Below, piece by piece: positions 19,868-29,485 of a DNA stretch of 64,000 bases. Made by a program: the position numbers and the translations under genes. The number at the start of each line of letters is the position of its first letter. The first letter of the stretch is position 1. The DNA lies in NCBI RefSeq assembly GCF_947498515.1, contig NZ_CANMKO010000001.1:124001-188000 (forward strand), in the 5' to 3' direction. Source of the stretch: an uncultured Pelagimonas sp. (lineage in GTDB: Bacteria > Pseudomonadota > Alphaproteobacteria > Rhodobacterales > Rhodobacteraceae). The notes beneath the pieces were generated by a model that worked only from the letters and a program-made list of their open reading frames with translations, made no database searches and was not told where the DNA came from.

Positions 19868-21943
19868 ATGAGTAGGTTTTCGATCCGCACGCAAGTTTTT
19901 GTCTTTGCGGGTACATTTCTGGCCTTGTTAATTTGCAGTGCGGGGATATCACTTTTTAGCAACGCACGTGTCGGCGGTTTGGCGGTAGAATCCAGCCACG
20001 CTGTCAAAATTGATGTCAGCGTCGCAGAGGTGCATTCGAACACCAGAGCCGCGCTTCTAAGTGTTTTGATGATCGATCGGGGCGAGCCGACGGCCTACGA
20101 CGATTTGGAAAGCAAGCTAGAAGTTTCGATCGCTGGGTTGGATGCGGCCCTTTCAATGATGGACCAACATTCTACCCATGATGACGTCTACGGGTCTCTT
20201 GTCGAGCCCCTGAAAGTTGTTCGTTCCGATCTTTCAGGGCTCCATGCTGGCGTCCCCAAAATTCGAGAGGCGCTTGGCCACGAGCGATCACGCGACTTTC
20301 GAAATCGGGTCATTCCGCTTTTGCAATCGAGCCTAGAAACCCTTGAGACAGAACATGAAATTCTGAAAAAAAACGCCGAGCAATCGAGCGCACAGATGCT
20401 TGGCATCATTGAGCTTAGTACAATGGCGGTCGCCGGAAGTTTACTTGTGTCCACAATTGCGGGTTTTGGGTTGGCGCTATTATTTGGTCGCAAGCTGGCA
20501 AACCCGATACAGAGGTCAGCGGTTGCCGTCGGTCAGATCGCCGACAAAGAATATGACGCTGACATTCCTGACATCGAGCGCAAAGATGAACTGGGTGAAA
20601 TTGCAAGACAGTTGGATGTTTTGCGCACCAAGCTATCCAAAGGGGAAGCCGCAGCAGCGCGTGTTAAAGCCGAAAATGATCGCCGAGCCGAATTGTTCAA
20701 CACACTTGGGGCCGCAATGAGCAGTCTCAAAGATGGTGATCTCAATGATCGCATTGCCAGCGGCGAATGGGATGACTTGGGCGAAAGTTATGTGAGTTTG
20801 TGTGATGATTTCAACGAGCTTGCCGCGACTTTGGACGAGTTGGTTGGCTCCCTACGAAACAGTGCCAAGACCGTTGAGGGTAACTCTTGCGAACTGTCCA
20901 ATATGTCGAATGAAATGTCTCGCCGTGCGGAAGTACAAGCGGCTACCTTGGAAGAATCCGCTGCCGCGTTGGACGAATTGTCAGAAAGCGTTCAATGCGC
21001 TGCATCGCGGGCACAAGAGGCAGATGAACAAGTCGTCGAGGGCCGCCGCCGGGCACAAGAAGGCGGCGAAGTGATGACACAAGCAATGGAAGCAATGAGC
21101 TCAATTGCGAAGTCGTCGGAGCAAATCACGCAGATCATCGGTGTTATCGACGACATTGCGTTTCAAACCAATTTGCTTGCTCTGAACGCGGGGGTAGAAG
21201 CGGCGAGAGCGGGTGAATCAGGAAAAGGATTTGCGGTTGTCGCATCCGAAGTTCGCGGCTTGGCGCAAAGGGCCGCTGAGTCTGCGAGTGAAATCAAAGA
21301 TTTGGTATTAAATAGTACTGCACAAGTTGAAGATGGTGAAAAGCTTGTACAACAGACTTCGGTTACACTTGGTCAGATTGTTGAAAGCGTAACAGGTGTT
21401 TCTGAGATGGTTGCCGGTATTGCAATTTCCGCGCGCGAACAGGCCAGCGCTGTGAAGGAAATCAATCTTGGGGTAGCTGAACTAGATAAGGTGACTCAGC
21501 AAAACGCCGCTATGGTAGGGGATGCAACGACATCCAGCCAGGAGTTGAGCCAAGAGGCATCCCGTTTGACAGATCTGCTAGAGAGATTTGCAGGAGCCGA
21601 AGAGGTAAATGAAACTCCAGCTGGCCCATCTTTGGTGACTATGGCACCACATGATGATGGTTTGGACGTTGATAGGATCGCGGCGACGAATGATCACGAA
21701 AGCCTTACTGACGAACTAGAAGTCTTTGATCAGGGACTAGAAGTTGGGCCAATGCCGCTAGAATCGACCGCGGGCATTGTTGAACAATCGAATACAGATT
21801 GGGAAGATCAGCCCGTTCACACGGCCCCCGTCGATGTCGCGCTAGACACATGGGGCACCCAAGAGCCACTTGAGCCTAACCCTGTTCCAATGGAACCTCA
21901 TCAGTCAATTGCTGCAAACGCAGATCAGTGGAAAGAATTCTAG
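19868..21943 (+). CDS. methyl-accepting chemotaxis protein
   Basis: A 691-residue chemoreceptor. First membrane helix about 9-32 (VFVFAGTFLALLICSAGISL), then a short all-helical periplasmic sensor of about 140 residues (4-helix-bundle type). The second membrane helix is about 183-206, a HAMP domain follows (GRKLANPIQRSAVAVGQIAD), and the signalling hairpin tip is IIGVIDDIAFQTNLLALNAGVEAARAGESGKGFAVVASEVRGLAQRAAESA. An acidic, proline-containing tail ends in DQWKEF. The xWxxF ending matches the pentapeptide that tethers CheR/CheB. No che genes are adjacent, so it works with a distant array. The ligand is unknown. Confidence 0.95.
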   Translation: MSRFSIRTQVFVFAGTFLALLICSAGISLFSNARVGGLAVESSHAVKIDVSVAEVHSNTRAALLSVLMIDRGEPTAYDDLESKLEVSIAGLDAALSMMDQHSTHDDVYGSLVEPLKVVRSDLSGLHAGVPKIREALGHERSRDFRNRVIPLLQSSLETLETEHEILKKNAEQSSAQMLGIIELSTMAVAGSLLVSTIAGFGLALLFGRKLANPIQRSAVAVGQIADKEYDADIPDIERKDELGEIARQLDVLRTKLSKGEAAAARVKAENDRRAELFNTLGAAMSSLKDGDLNDRIASGEWDDLGESYVSLCDDFNELAATLDELVGSLRNSAKTVEGNSCELSNMSNEMSRRAEVQAATLEESAAALDELSESVQCAASRAQEADEQVVEGRRRAQEGGEVMTQAMEAMSSIAKSSEQITQIIGVIDDIAFQTNLLALNAGVEAARAGESGKGFAVVASEVRGLAQRAAESASEIKDLVLNSTAQVEDGEKLVQQTSVTLGQIVESVTGVSEMVAGIAISAREQASAVKEINLGVAELDKVTQQNAAMVGDATTSSQELSQEASRLTDLLERFAGAEEVNETPAGPSLVTMAPHDDGLDVDRIAATNDHESLTDELEVFDQGLEVGPMPLESTAGIVEQSNTDWEDQPVHTAPVDVALDTWGTQEPLEPNPVPMEPHQSIAANADQWKEF

Positions 21944-21945
21944 CG

Positions 21946-23052
21946 TTACTGGGGGCCGATTTGGCCCCCTGCATCGCCAATTTGACCTCGATGCAATAAG
22001 AAGTGGTCAAGAATAACACAGGCCATCATGGCTTCGCCCACTGGGACAGCCCGAATTCCAACACATGGGTCATGGCGACCTTTGGTTATGATGTCGGAAT
22101 CCTGTCCATCTTTGGTAATGGTCTTGCGGGTGTTCAGGATTGACGAGGTCGGTTTCACAGCAAATCGCGTGACAATTTCTTGCCCACTCGAAATACCGCC
22201 AAGGATGCCGCCTGCGTGGTTTGAGGAAAAGACCGGACCATCCGGCCCCATGCTAATTTCATCTGCGTTTTCAGTCCCCGTTAACGCCGCAGCGGCCATG
22301 CCATCGCCAATTTCAACGGCCTTAACCGCGTTAATTGACATCATCGCAGCGGTGATATCTGTGTCCAGCTTCCCATAGATCGGGGCCCCTAAACCGGCCG
22401 GAACGCCCCGCGCCACAACTTCGATAACCGCGCCGACGCTGTCGCCTGATTTGCGCAGCCCATCCAAGTAGTCCGCCCAATCTTTGGCGGCCGTTTCATC
22501 AGGGCACCAGAACGGATTTTGATCAATAGCCGCGTCGTCAAAACGGCTGCGATCAATCTTTCGCGGACCCATTTGAACCATGTACCCTTTCACTTCCACT
22601 TGCGGGAGAAGATGGGCAAGGGCCGCGCGCGCCAAACCGCCGGCGGCAACGCGCGCCGCTGTTTCACGGGCCGAAGACCGACCACCGCCTCGGTAGTCAC
22701 GAATGCCATATTTTTGCCAATAGGTAATATCTGCATGGCCCGGGCGAAACTTTTGCGAAATCTCGGAGTAGTCTTTGGAGCGTTGATCGGTGTTTTCGAT
22801 CATCAACTGGACAGGCGTCCCTGTGGTTTTGCCTTCGAACACCCCGGAAAGAATGCGTACGGAATCCGGTTCGCGACGCTGTGTCGTAAACTTGTTCTGT
22901 CCAGGTTTGCGTTGATCCAACCAGACCTGAAGCATGTCTTCAGTGATTTCCACGCCTGGAGGGCATCCGTCAACGGTTGCCCCTAGGGCCGGCCCATGGC
23001 TTTCGCCCCAGGTGGTTACACGGAAGAGATGACCAAATGTGTTGAGGCTCAT
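21946..23052 (-). CDS. aroC: chorismate synthase
   Basis: A 368-residue FMN-dependent enzyme that turns EPSP into chorismate, the last shikimate step. Family signatures: [18 protein letters not shown] (with active His), [18 protein letters not shown] and [12 protein letters not shown]. The late motif FAVKPTSSI is present, with the second active His in [16 protein letters not shown]. The start [20 protein letters not shown] is standard. It lies convergent with the chemoreceptor (two bases between stops) and divergent from the thiamine transport operon. Confidence 0.98.
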   Translation of the reverse strand: MSLNTFGHLFRVTTWGESHGPALGATVDGCPPGVEITEDMLQVWLDQRKPGQNKFTTQRREPDSVRILSGVFEGKTTGTPVQLMIENTDQRSKDYSEISQKFRPGHADITYWQKYGIRDYRGGGRSSARETAARVAAGGLARAALAHLLPQVEVKGYMVQMGPRKIDRSRFDDAAIDQNPFWCPDETAAKDWADYLDGLRKSGDSVGAVIEVVARGVPAGLGAPIYGKLDTDITAAMMSINAVKAVEIGDGMAAAALTGTENADEISMGPDGPVFSSNHAGGILGGISSGQEIVTRFAVKPTSSILNTRKTITKDGQDSDIITKGRHDPCVGIRAVPVGEAMMACVILDHFLLHRGQIGDAGGQIGPQ

Positions 23053-23137
23053 GCGCGGGTCTCCTTTGTCTTGGTTTCCTAGGCCAGAGAGGCCTGATCC
23101 TCAAGCCCAATCGCGCTGATTTCGCTTGCACATCGTT

Positions 23138-23301
23138 GGGCTTCCTCCTAGCGTCGCCGCCACCTCGGGGTGCCAGTGACAGGCTGAGATGCGCATGCGA
23201 ACCCGTAGAACCTGACCCGGATAACACCGGCGGAGGGAAGGTCGGGACTTTGCTGCATGCGGTCTGAACCAACCCATCTGCCGCATGCTTGGAGGAAGCC
23301 C
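23138..23301 (+). promoter_or_regulatory. putative anti-Shine-Dalgarno / SD pair and hairpin framing the thiB riboswitch
   Basis: GGGCTTCCTCC (23138-23148), upstream of the TPP aptamer, is an exact 11-base complement of GGAGGAAGCCC (23291-23301), the thiB ribosome binding site that ends one base before the ATG. Between aptamer and SD an 8-bp hairpin forms (GCATGCGG 23255-23262 with CCGCATGC 23281-23288). The long-range pairing would close a stem around the aptamer and hide the SD. This is read directly from sequence; the regulatory role is inferred. Confidence 0.55.
23162..23245 (+). ncRNA. TPP riboswitch (THI element) upstream of thiBPQ
   Basis: The conserved THI-box blocks are present in order: CTCGGGGTGCC (23164-23174), GGCTGAGAT (23182-23190), ACCCGTAGAACCTGA (23201-23215), CCGGATAACACCGG (23217-23230) and CGGAGGGAAGG (23231-23241). 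P1 can form from ACCT/AGGT at the ends. It binds thiamine pyrophosphate and reduces expression of the thiamine ABC transporter that follows. Confidence 0.97.
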
Positions 23302-24294
23302 ATGAAAACGCCCATGAAGGCCTTCACGTTTGCTGCAGGATGTCTGTCAGCCAGTTTTGCTCTGGCCGACGCACCTGTGCTAACCGTTTATGCCCCTGAT
23401 TATTTTGTCTCCGAATGGGGGCCCGGCCCCAAAATCGAAGAGCTATTTGAGGCAAAATGCAATTGTGATTTGCAATTTAAGCCCGGCGATCTTTTGCCGC
23501 GCGTTCTGCTCGAAGGGGACAAGACCGAAGCCGATATCGTCATTGGCCTAAACACCGATGTCACCAAAAAGGCACGTGAATCCGGCCTGTTTGCGACCCA
23601 CAATGTTGCACTAGACGGGCTGACCTTACCGCTGGACTGGACCGACGACACGTTCCTACCTTTCAACTATGGTCACACTGCGTTCATCTACGACACGACC
23701 AAAATCGAAACAGCCCCGGCAAGTTTTGATGACCTTTTGAACGCGCCCGACGATCTGCGTCTTGTGATCCAAGATCCGCGCAGCTCGATTTCAGGTCTGG
23801 CTCTGGTCCTCTGGGTCAATGCTGTTTACGGCGACAAAGCGGCCGACGCATGGGCGAAACTGGCTCCGAAAATCGTCACTGTGACGCGCGGCTGGTCGGA
23901 AAGCTATGGCATGTTCACAGATGGCGAAGCCGACATGGTTTTGTCCTACACGACATCCCCCGCCTACCACATTATTGCCGAAGGTGATGAGACGAAGAAG
24001 GCCGCGATCTTCCCGGAAGGTCACTATTTCATGGTCGAATTGGCGGCCAAAGTTGCCTCGACCGATCAACCCGAACTTGCCGACAAATTCATGGAATTTG
24101 TGCTGGGCCAAGACTTTCAGGGCATGATTGCGACAGGCAACTGGTCGATTCCCGCAGCTTTGCCAAAGGATCAATGGCCAGACGGCTTCCAAAAACTCGA
24201 CCTGCCGGAAAAGGTTTTGTTCTATGATGAAACCGAAGCGGCTGCTTTGCGTGATACAGCGATCGAGGCATGGCGCAGCGCGCTCTCTCAATAA
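23302..24294 (+). CDS. thiB: thiamine ABC transporter substrate-binding protein
   Basis: A 330-residue periplasmic binding protein. Signal peptide MKTPMKAFTFAAGCLSASFALA is followed by the type II binding-protein fold: LTVYAPDYFVSEWGPGPKIEELFEAKCNC, DIVIGLNTD, FNYGHTAFIYD and the ligand-loop RSSISGLALVLWVNAVYG. Late parts SYTTSPAYH and NWSIPAALP match ThiB. It captures thiamine and its phosphates in the periplasm for ThiPQ. ATG 23302 is chosen because GGAGGAA sits directly upstream, and because the frame from 23257 overlaps the riboswitch expression platform. Confidence 0.95.
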   Translation: MKTPMKAFTFAAGCLSASFALADAPVLTVYAPDYFVSEWGPGPKIEELFEAKCNCDLQFKPGDLLPRVLLEGDKTEADIVIGLNTDVTKKARESGLFATHNVALDGLTLPLDWTDDTFLPFNYGHTAFIYDTTKIETAPASFDDLLNAPDDLRLVIQDPRSSISGLALVLWVNAVYGDKAADAWAKLAPKIVTVTRGWSESYGMFTDGEADMVLSYTTSPAYHIIAEGDETKKAAIFPEGHYFMVELAAKVASTDQPELADKFMEFVLGQDFQGMIATGNWSIPAALPKDQWPDGFQKLDLPEKVLFYDETEAAALRDTAIEAWRSALSQ

Positions 24295-25790
24295 GTGCAG
24301 GATTGGCTCTGGCGATTTTGACGCTGGGGCCAATTGCGGCTGTGCTCATTCGGGCTGGGGGGCTTGGTTCCTTTCGGCCCGGTGATTTTGAAGCCCTGCA
24401 ATTCACCGTTTGGCAGGCTCTCCTTTCCGGATTTTTCTCAACCCTGCTTGCCATCCCGGTGGCCCGCGCTTTGGCTCGGCGTCAGTTTTTTGGCCGCCGC
24501 CTTTTGATTTCGTTGCTCGGGGCCCCATTCATTTTGCCAGTGATTGTTGCCGTTATGGGATTGATCGCGGTCTTTGGACAAAACGGGATTTTGAATAGCG
24601 GCCTTGCGGCTTTCGGTGGCCCCCGCCTTGATATTTACGGCTTGCACGGCGTGGTTTTGGCCCATGTTTTCTTCAACCTGCCTTTGGCAACCCGGATGCT
24701 GTTGCAGGCTTGGCTTGCCATTCCTGCGGAACGGTTTCGCTTGGCAGCGTCGCTTGGTTTGACGCCTTGGGGTCAATTCTTGACCCTGGAATGGCCGTTG
24801 ATCCGCCGGATCGCACCTGGTGCTTTTGCCGTGATATTCGTCATTTGCCTCACAAGTTTTGCTGTTGCCCTAACGCTTGGCGGTGGGCCGCGGGCCACCA
24901 CCGTTGAACTTGCCATTTATCAAGCGATGCGTTTTGATTTCGATCTTGGTCGGGCGGCTATGCTGGCCTTGATGCAGCTCGGCTTGGCAACGGTCGCCGG
25001 GTTGATCGCTTTGAAATTGGCCCCGTCTCAGGGGTTTGGTGTCGGGCGTGGTCGGCAAGTTCCGCGATGGGATGGCCGAAGCACAATGGCGCGAACCTTT
25101 GATATGATTTGGATTTTTCTAGCGGCCGCGTTTTTGTTGGTTCCGCTGGCGCTGGTTGTTCTCAAAGGGATGCCGGGGCTTTTTGCGGGCGCGGGGCAGG
25201 GGACATGGACCGCGGCCAAGCATTCCGTTTTGGTCGCGCTGGCTTCAACCGCTCTCTCCATGGTTTGGGCGTTGCCCTTGGCAAATCGCAAGGGAGAACT
25301 GCTATCCGTCGCCGCGATCGCGATTTCGCCACTGGTCATTGGCACGGGCTTGTTCCTGATTTTGCGGCCATTTGTGAACCCGTTCACGATGGCCTTGCCG
25401 GTTACAACCGTGGTGAATGCCATGATGGCCTTGCCTTTTGCACTGCGAATTTTGCGCCCAGAAGCCGAAGCGGTTGAGCATGATTTTGGACGCCTGCGGC
25501 AGACACTACGCCTAACGACATGGGCATGGTTTACACGTGTCTGGTTGCCTCGGTTACGCCGCCCCATGGGGTTTGCTGCTGGATTGACGGCGGCTTTGGC
25601 GATGGGGGATTTAGGGGTCATTGCCCTCTTTGCCGATCCGGATCGGGCGACATTACCGTTGCAAGTCTACCGTTTGATGGGGGCCTACCAGATGGAGGCC
25701 GCAGCAGGCGCGGCTTTGCTGTTGTTGATCTTGAGTTTTGGGCTGTTTTGGCTGTTTGATCGTGGGGGGCGCGCCGGTGCTGACACTTGA
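24270..25790 (+). CDS. thiP: thiamine ABC transporter permease
   Basis: A 506-residue inner-membrane permease with about twelve helices in two fused BPD-transp-1 halves, as usual for ThiP. Each half carries the cytoplasmic EAA loop contacting the ATPase (first near AASLGLTPWGQFLTLEWPLIRR, second near LRLTTWAWFTRVWLPRLRRPMGFA). ATG 24270 lies inside the end of thiB (25-base overlap), so translation is coupled. It forms the ThiBPQ thiamine importer and is regulated through the upstream TPP riboswitch. Confidence 0.95.
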   Translation: MAQRALSISAGLALAILTLGPIAAVLIRAGGLGSFRPGDFEALQFTVWQALLSGFFSTLLAIPVARALARRQFFGRRLLISLLGAPFILPVIVAVMGLIAVFGQNGILNSGLAAFGGPRLDIYGLHGVVLAHVFFNLPLATRMLLQAWLAIPAERFRLAASLGLTPWGQFLTLEWPLIRRIAPGAFAVIFVICLTSFAVALTLGGGPRATTVELAIYQAMRFDFDLGRAAMLALMQLGLATVAGLIALKLAPSQGFGVGRGRQVPRWDGRSTMARTFDMIWIFLAAAFLLVPLALVVLKGMPGLFAGAGQGTWTAAKHSVLVALASTALSMVWALPLANRKGELLSVAAIAISPLVIGTGLFLILRPFVNPFTMALPVTTVVNAMMALPFALRILRPEAEAVEHDFGRLRQTLRLTTWAWFTRVWLPRLRRPMGFAAGLTAALAMGDLGVIALFADPDRATLPLQVYRLMGAYQMEAAAGAALLLLILSFGLFWLFDRGGRAGADT

Positions 25791-26478
25791 AAACTTGAAC
25801 GTTGACATGGACAATAGCGCGTTGACGGGCACGCTCTCCTTGGCACCCGGTCGCCGTGTAGCGATCTTGGGGCCGTCGGGGGCGGGCAAATCAACCCTCC
25901 TTGATGTGGTCGCCGGGTTCCGCCCATTGCGCGCCGGTCAGGTTGGATGGTGCGGGGCCGACCTAACTCATTCACCTCCTAACAAGCGCCCGGTTTCGAT
26001 CTTGTTTCAGGACGGCAACCTGTTTCCGCATCTGACGGTGTTTCGAAACCTGCTTTTGGCGCTCAAACCAAACGGACAACGTGCCAGCGAAGAAGACAGC
26101 GTACGTATCGAAGGGGCGCTCAAACGGGTTGGCTTGGCTGGCATGTCGGGCCGCAAGCCTGGCACTCTGTCCGGGGGCCAGCAAAGTCGCGCGGCGCTCG
26201 CCCGTGTGATGCTACAGGCGCGACCTATCATTCTATTGGACGAACCCTTTTCGGCGCTTGGTCCGGCGCTCAAGGCCGAAATGCTTGGGTTGGTCCGGGA
26301 CGTGGCGGGGAACTTGGGGGCCTTGGTTGTTATGGTTACCCATGACCCGGATGATGCCCGTCGTTTTGCCGAAGATGTCGTGTTGGTCGCCGATGACAAG
26401 GTTCATTTGCCAGTGGCGACAGCGGCGTTTTTCGCCAACCCTCCAGAAGCCTATCAGGAATACGTTGGAACACAGTAA
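25777..26478 (+). CDS. thiQ: thiamine ABC transporter ATP-binding protein
   Basis: A 233-residue ABC ATPase. Walker A GPSGAGKST, Q-loop LFQDGNLFPHLTV, signature LSGGQQSRAALARVM, Walker B IILLDEPFSAL and the H-loop VTHDPDDA are all present. The start GTG 25777 follows GGGGGGCG and overlaps the thiP stop by 14 bases; the frame extends further up (25738) only into thiP. Third gene of the TPP-controlled thiBPQ operon. Residues after the H-loop are short, as in ThiQ. Confidence 0.95.
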   Translation: MLTLENLNVDMDNSALTGTLSLAPGRRVAILGPSGAGKSTLLDVVAGFRPLRAGQVGWCGADLTHSPPNKRPVSILFQDGNLFPHLTVFRNLLLALKPNGQRASEEDSVRIEGALKRVGLAGMSGRKPGTLSGGQQSRAALARVMLQARPIILLDEPFSALGPALKAEMLGLVRDVAGNLGALVVMVTHDPDDARRFAEDVVLVADDKVHLPVATAAFFANPPEAYQEYVGTQ

Positions 26479-26600
26479 AACGCGCCGCTCAGTCCTGTCC
26501 GCAGTGCGGGCTTTTGCTGCTGCGACCGGATTGTCGATCACCAGTTCAGTGCCTGTGCGCGTTATTCGCTTGTTTTGGAGTGAAGCGAAGTTTGGGCTGA

Positions 26601-27110
26601 TCAGCTTCCGGAAACGCCTTTGGCAGGAAGGCTTTCCACTTCGGGCGATGTGGCAATGCCGACCACTTCAAATCGTCCCGTAAGGTATAGAGCAATGTAG
26701 ATCGCAACGCAGATGAGAAGAAAACCCAAGAAGTTTGGTTCGTAGGTTTCCCTCGCCCCACGGTAAAAGTTGAGGCCTTCAATACTCCTCAAAACGAAAA
26801 ATCCCGTCATTCCGACCCCCAAAAACACTGGAATTTGAAAAAGGAAATATCGCCTGAGACGCCTCTCGCCAGTCAAATAGAGAAAGCAACCACAACCGCC
26901 ACACATATCGAAATCTGCGCTATTGCGGGCCCGGTTTGGGTTAGTAGCCCCCATTTTTCTAGGAGACTGAGGACGACCACAATTTGGGCAACGAGTGCCA
27001 GTCAGTTTAGACCACCAATTTGGACGCTCGCCAAGTCGCGGCTTAGTTACTTTTAGTGGGCTGTGAACGCGTCGTGCCAATGGAATCTGTCCTAGTCTTT
27101 GTAAAACCAT
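26601..27110 (-). CDS. zinc-ribbon double-membrane-helix protein, function unknown
   Basis: A 169-residue protein I cannot assign. Around residues 40-75 a four-cysteine zinc-ribbon-like unit is visible (TRCPNCGRP ... FDMCGGCGCF), followed by a basic stretch (GERRLRRY) and two membrane helices (FLFQIPVFLGVGMTGFFVL; FLGFLLICVAIYIALYLTG). The layout of a cytoplasmic zinc ribbon before membrane helices, positive-inside, resembles bacterial DUF983-type proteins, but length and spacing differ. The start ATG 27110 has no strong binding site. It lies between the thiBPQ and petABC operons and is probably an independent unit. Confidence 0.6.
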   Translation of the reverse strand: MVLQRLGQIPLARRVHSPLKVTKPRLGERPNWWSKLTGTRCPNCGRPQSPRKMGATNPNRARNSADFDMCGGCGCFLYLTGERRLRRYFLFQIPVFLGVGMTGFFVLRSIEGLNFYRGARETYEPNFLGFLLICVAIYIALYLTGRFEVVGIATSPEVESLPAKGVSGS

Positions 27111-27258
27111 GAGGATTCCACGCGTCGATTAGTAGACCGTTTAACCCAGTTTTGCCAGAAAAGCAGTCATTCATGCCGCCTGCAGCATTTGGTACAATGG
27201 GCTCCCAGCGGACCATGCTCCGCGTTGTTGTCGCAGGCAATCTTTTAGACATGATCAT

Positions 27259-27297
27259 CAAAAAAAAAGCCCCGCCAAATTGGCAGGGCTTTCTTTT
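27259..27297 (-). terminator. terminator of the petABC operon
   Basis: On the minus strand AGCCCTGCCA (27290-27281) pairs with TGGCGGGGCT (27277-27268, one G-T pair) around a short AAT loop and is followed by eight or more T. It lies just 20-55 bases beyond the petC stop. Confidence 0.88.
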
Positions 27298-27314
27298 GAG
27301 TTTTCAACCAAGAC

Positions 27315-28133
27315 TTAGTCGTCTTTGCGGCCGTATTTGATCGGCTTCCAGAGGCGTTTGTTGGTCAGGTACAGCAGAACCGCGAGGACCGATAGGAACA
27401 GAACGGCGGTAAAACCGGCCTGCTTACGGGCCATCATTTTAGGCTCAGCGGACCACATCAAGAAGGCAGAGATGTCCTGTGCTTCGTGGTGCAGACTGTT
27501 GGAGTGGCCATCGGCATATTCCACATCTTCACCATAAAGTGGCGGTGCCATTGAAATCCAACCACCTGCAAAAGCAGTGTTTTCATAGAGCGTAACGCCA
27601 GCTTCTTCTTTTTCTTCGCCGGTGTAACCGGTCAGAAGCGAAGCGATATACTCAGGACCACCAATACCTTTGAAGAACTGGTTGATACCAAGGCCGTAGG
27701 GGCCATGGAAACCAGCACGTGCCTTGGCCATCAAGGTCAGGTCAGGTGCGCCAGCCGAGGTGTTGGCTGGGAAGTGGTCTGCGGGTTTTGCCGGGCGGAA
27801 ATCTTCGAGTTCTTCATCGTAGATTTCAAAGTTTTGCTCAGCATAAGCGCGCACTTCGTCTTCGGAGAACTGAGGTCCACCAGCATCGCCCAATGTCCGG
27901 AACGGAACATATTGCAAGCCGTGGCAGCTGGCGCAGACTTCGGTGTAAATCTGCAATCCGCGTTGCAACTGGTGCTGGTCATAGGTGCCAAAGGCGCCTT
28001 CAAACGAGAAGTCGAAATCCTCGATGTGGCCCGCGCCGCCAGCGGCATTGGCAGCAGAAGTGCCAACAACCAGAGCGCCAGCGGCACCGAGAACCAAGGC
28101 CGTGATGGCCGAGAGGGTGAGTTTCTTGAACAT
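27315..28133 (-). CDS. petC: cytochrome c1 (bc1 complex)
   Basis: A 272-residue haem protein of ubiquinol-cytochrome c reductase. A signal peptide ([30 protein letters not shown]) is followed by the haem motif [12 protein letters not shown] at about residue 72. The axial methionine region is in [17 protein letters not shown], and a C-terminal membrane anchor precedes basic residues ([25 protein letters not shown]). It passes electrons from the Rieske protein to cytochrome c in the periplasm. Third gene of petABC; 14 bases after petB; a terminator follows. Confidence 0.98.
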   Translation of the reverse strand: MFKKLTLSAITALVLGAAGALVVGTSAANAAGGAGHIEDFDFSFEGAFGTYDQHQLQRGLQIYTEVCASCHGLQYVPFRTLGDAGGPQFSEDEVRAYAEQNFEIYDEELEDFRPAKPADHFPANTSAGAPDLTLMAKARAGFHGPYGLGINQFFKGIGGPEYIASLLTGYTGEEKEEAGVTLYENTAFAGGWISMAPPLYGEDVEYADGHSNSLHHEAQDISAFLMWSAEPKMMARKQAGFTAVLFLSVLAVLLYLTNKRLWKPIKYGRKDD

Positions 28134-28147
28134 CTGTATCGGTCCTC

Positions 28148-29473
28148 TTACTCAGCCGGGGTATCGGCGGATTTGCCGTACATGTTGTTGAAGTCTTCTT
28201 CGATTGTCGCCGGTGGTGTTAGCGGCTTTTCGATGACCCCCATCAGCGGAAGGATGACCAAGAAGTAGCCGAACCAGTAAGCCGAAGCGATCAGAGAGAA
28301 GGTTGCATAAGGCTCTTCTGCGGGCATTGCACCCAGCCACATCAATACGACAAAGTCGACAACCAGAAGCCAGAACCACCACTTCAGCATCGGACGGAAA
28401 CGAGCCGAACGAACCGAAGACGTGTCGAGCCATGGGGCCAGTGCCATCACAGCAATCGCTGCGAACATCGCGATAACACCAAAGAATTTGGCGTCGATGA
28501 TGCCACCGGTGATGAAGGATGCAAACTGAACAACCCAAACCTCAGAGGTGAAGGCACGCAGGATTGCGTAGAAGGGCAGGAAGAACCATTCTGGAACGAT
28601 GTGTGCAGGTGTCACCAGCGGGTTGGCTTCGATGTAGTTGTCTGGGTGACCCAGATAGTTTGGCATAAAGCCAACAACCGCAAAGAAGATCGCCAGAACG
28701 ACGACCAGCGCGAACAGGTCTTTGATGACAAAGTATGGCCAGAAGGGAAGCGTGTCTTTCTTAACCGACTCTTTGCTGTCTGTACGAACATCAACACCGG
28801 TTGGGTTGTTGTTGCCGGTGGTGTGGAAGGCCCAGATGTGGACGACAACCAGCGCGGCAATCACAAACGGCAGGAGGTAGTGCAGCGAGAAGAAGCGGTT
28901 CAGCGTGGCGTTGTCCACAGCAGGCCCGCCCAGCAGCCAAGTTTGGATCGCTTCGCCCACAAATGGGATCGCGCCAAACAGGCCAGTGATAACGGTTGCG
29001 CCCCAGAAGGACATCTGACCCCAAGGCAGAACGTAGCCCATAAAGCCTGCGCCCATCATCATCAGGAAGATCAGCATGCCGATGATCCATGTGATTTCAC
29101 GTGGGGCTTTGTATGAACCGTAATACAGACCACGGAAGATGTGGATGTAAACAGCAAAGAAGAACAGAGCCGCGCCGTTAGCGTGCAGGTAACGGAGCAT
29201 AAAGCCACCGTTTACGTTCCGGGTGATGTGCTCAACCGAGGCGAAAGCCAGATCAACATGCGGCGTGTAGTGCATCGCAAGGATGATGCCGGTGACAATC
29301 ATGTGCACCAAGCAGTAAGCCAAAACGATACCCCAAATCCACCACCAGTTCAGGTTCTTGGGGGTGGGGATCATGATGGTGTCATACACGAGACCTACAA
29401 CCGGCAGGCGCTCGTGGATCCATTTTTCGAAACCCGTCTTGGGCTCGTAACTGTCGTGTGGAATTCCGGACAT
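28148..29473 (-). CDS. petB: cytochrome b (bc1 complex)
   Basis: A 441-residue integral membrane protein with eight helices and two haems b. Visible signatures: the Qo-site PEWF in [19 protein letters not shown], the haem-ligand regions around [30 protein letters not shown] and [21 protein letters not shown], and the [17 protein letters not shown] segment. It oxidises ubiquinol at Qo and reduces quinone at Qi. Length and motifs match the alphaproteobacterial form. Second gene of petABC. Confidence 0.99.
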   Translation of the reverse strand: MSGIPHDSYEPKTGFEKWIHERLPVVGLVYDTIMIPTPKNLNWWWIWGIVLAYCLVHMIVTGIILAMHYTPHVDLAFASVEHITRNVNGGFMLRYLHANGAALFFFAVYIHIFRGLYYGSYKAPREITWIIGMLIFLMMMGAGFMGYVLPWGQMSFWGATVITGLFGAIPFVGEAIQTWLLGGPAVDNATLNRFFSLHYLLPFVIAALVVVHIWAFHTTGNNNPTGVDVRTDSKESVKKDTLPFWPYFVIKDLFALVVVLAIFFAVVGFMPNYLGHPDNYIEANPLVTPAHIVPEWFFLPFYAILRAFTSEVWVVQFASFITGGIIDAKFFGVIAMFAAIAVMALAPWLDTSSVRSARFRPMLKWWFWLLVVDFVVLMWLGAMPAEEPYATFSLIASAYWFGYFLVILPLMGVIEKPLTPPATIEEDFNNMYGKSADTPAE

Positions 29474-29485
29474 ATGCGCGTTTCC

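Noticed and set aside
26495-26520. Weak hairpin after thiQ as a terminator
   Set aside because: CCGC-AGT-GCGG followed by GCTTTT has only four pairs; too weak to claim.
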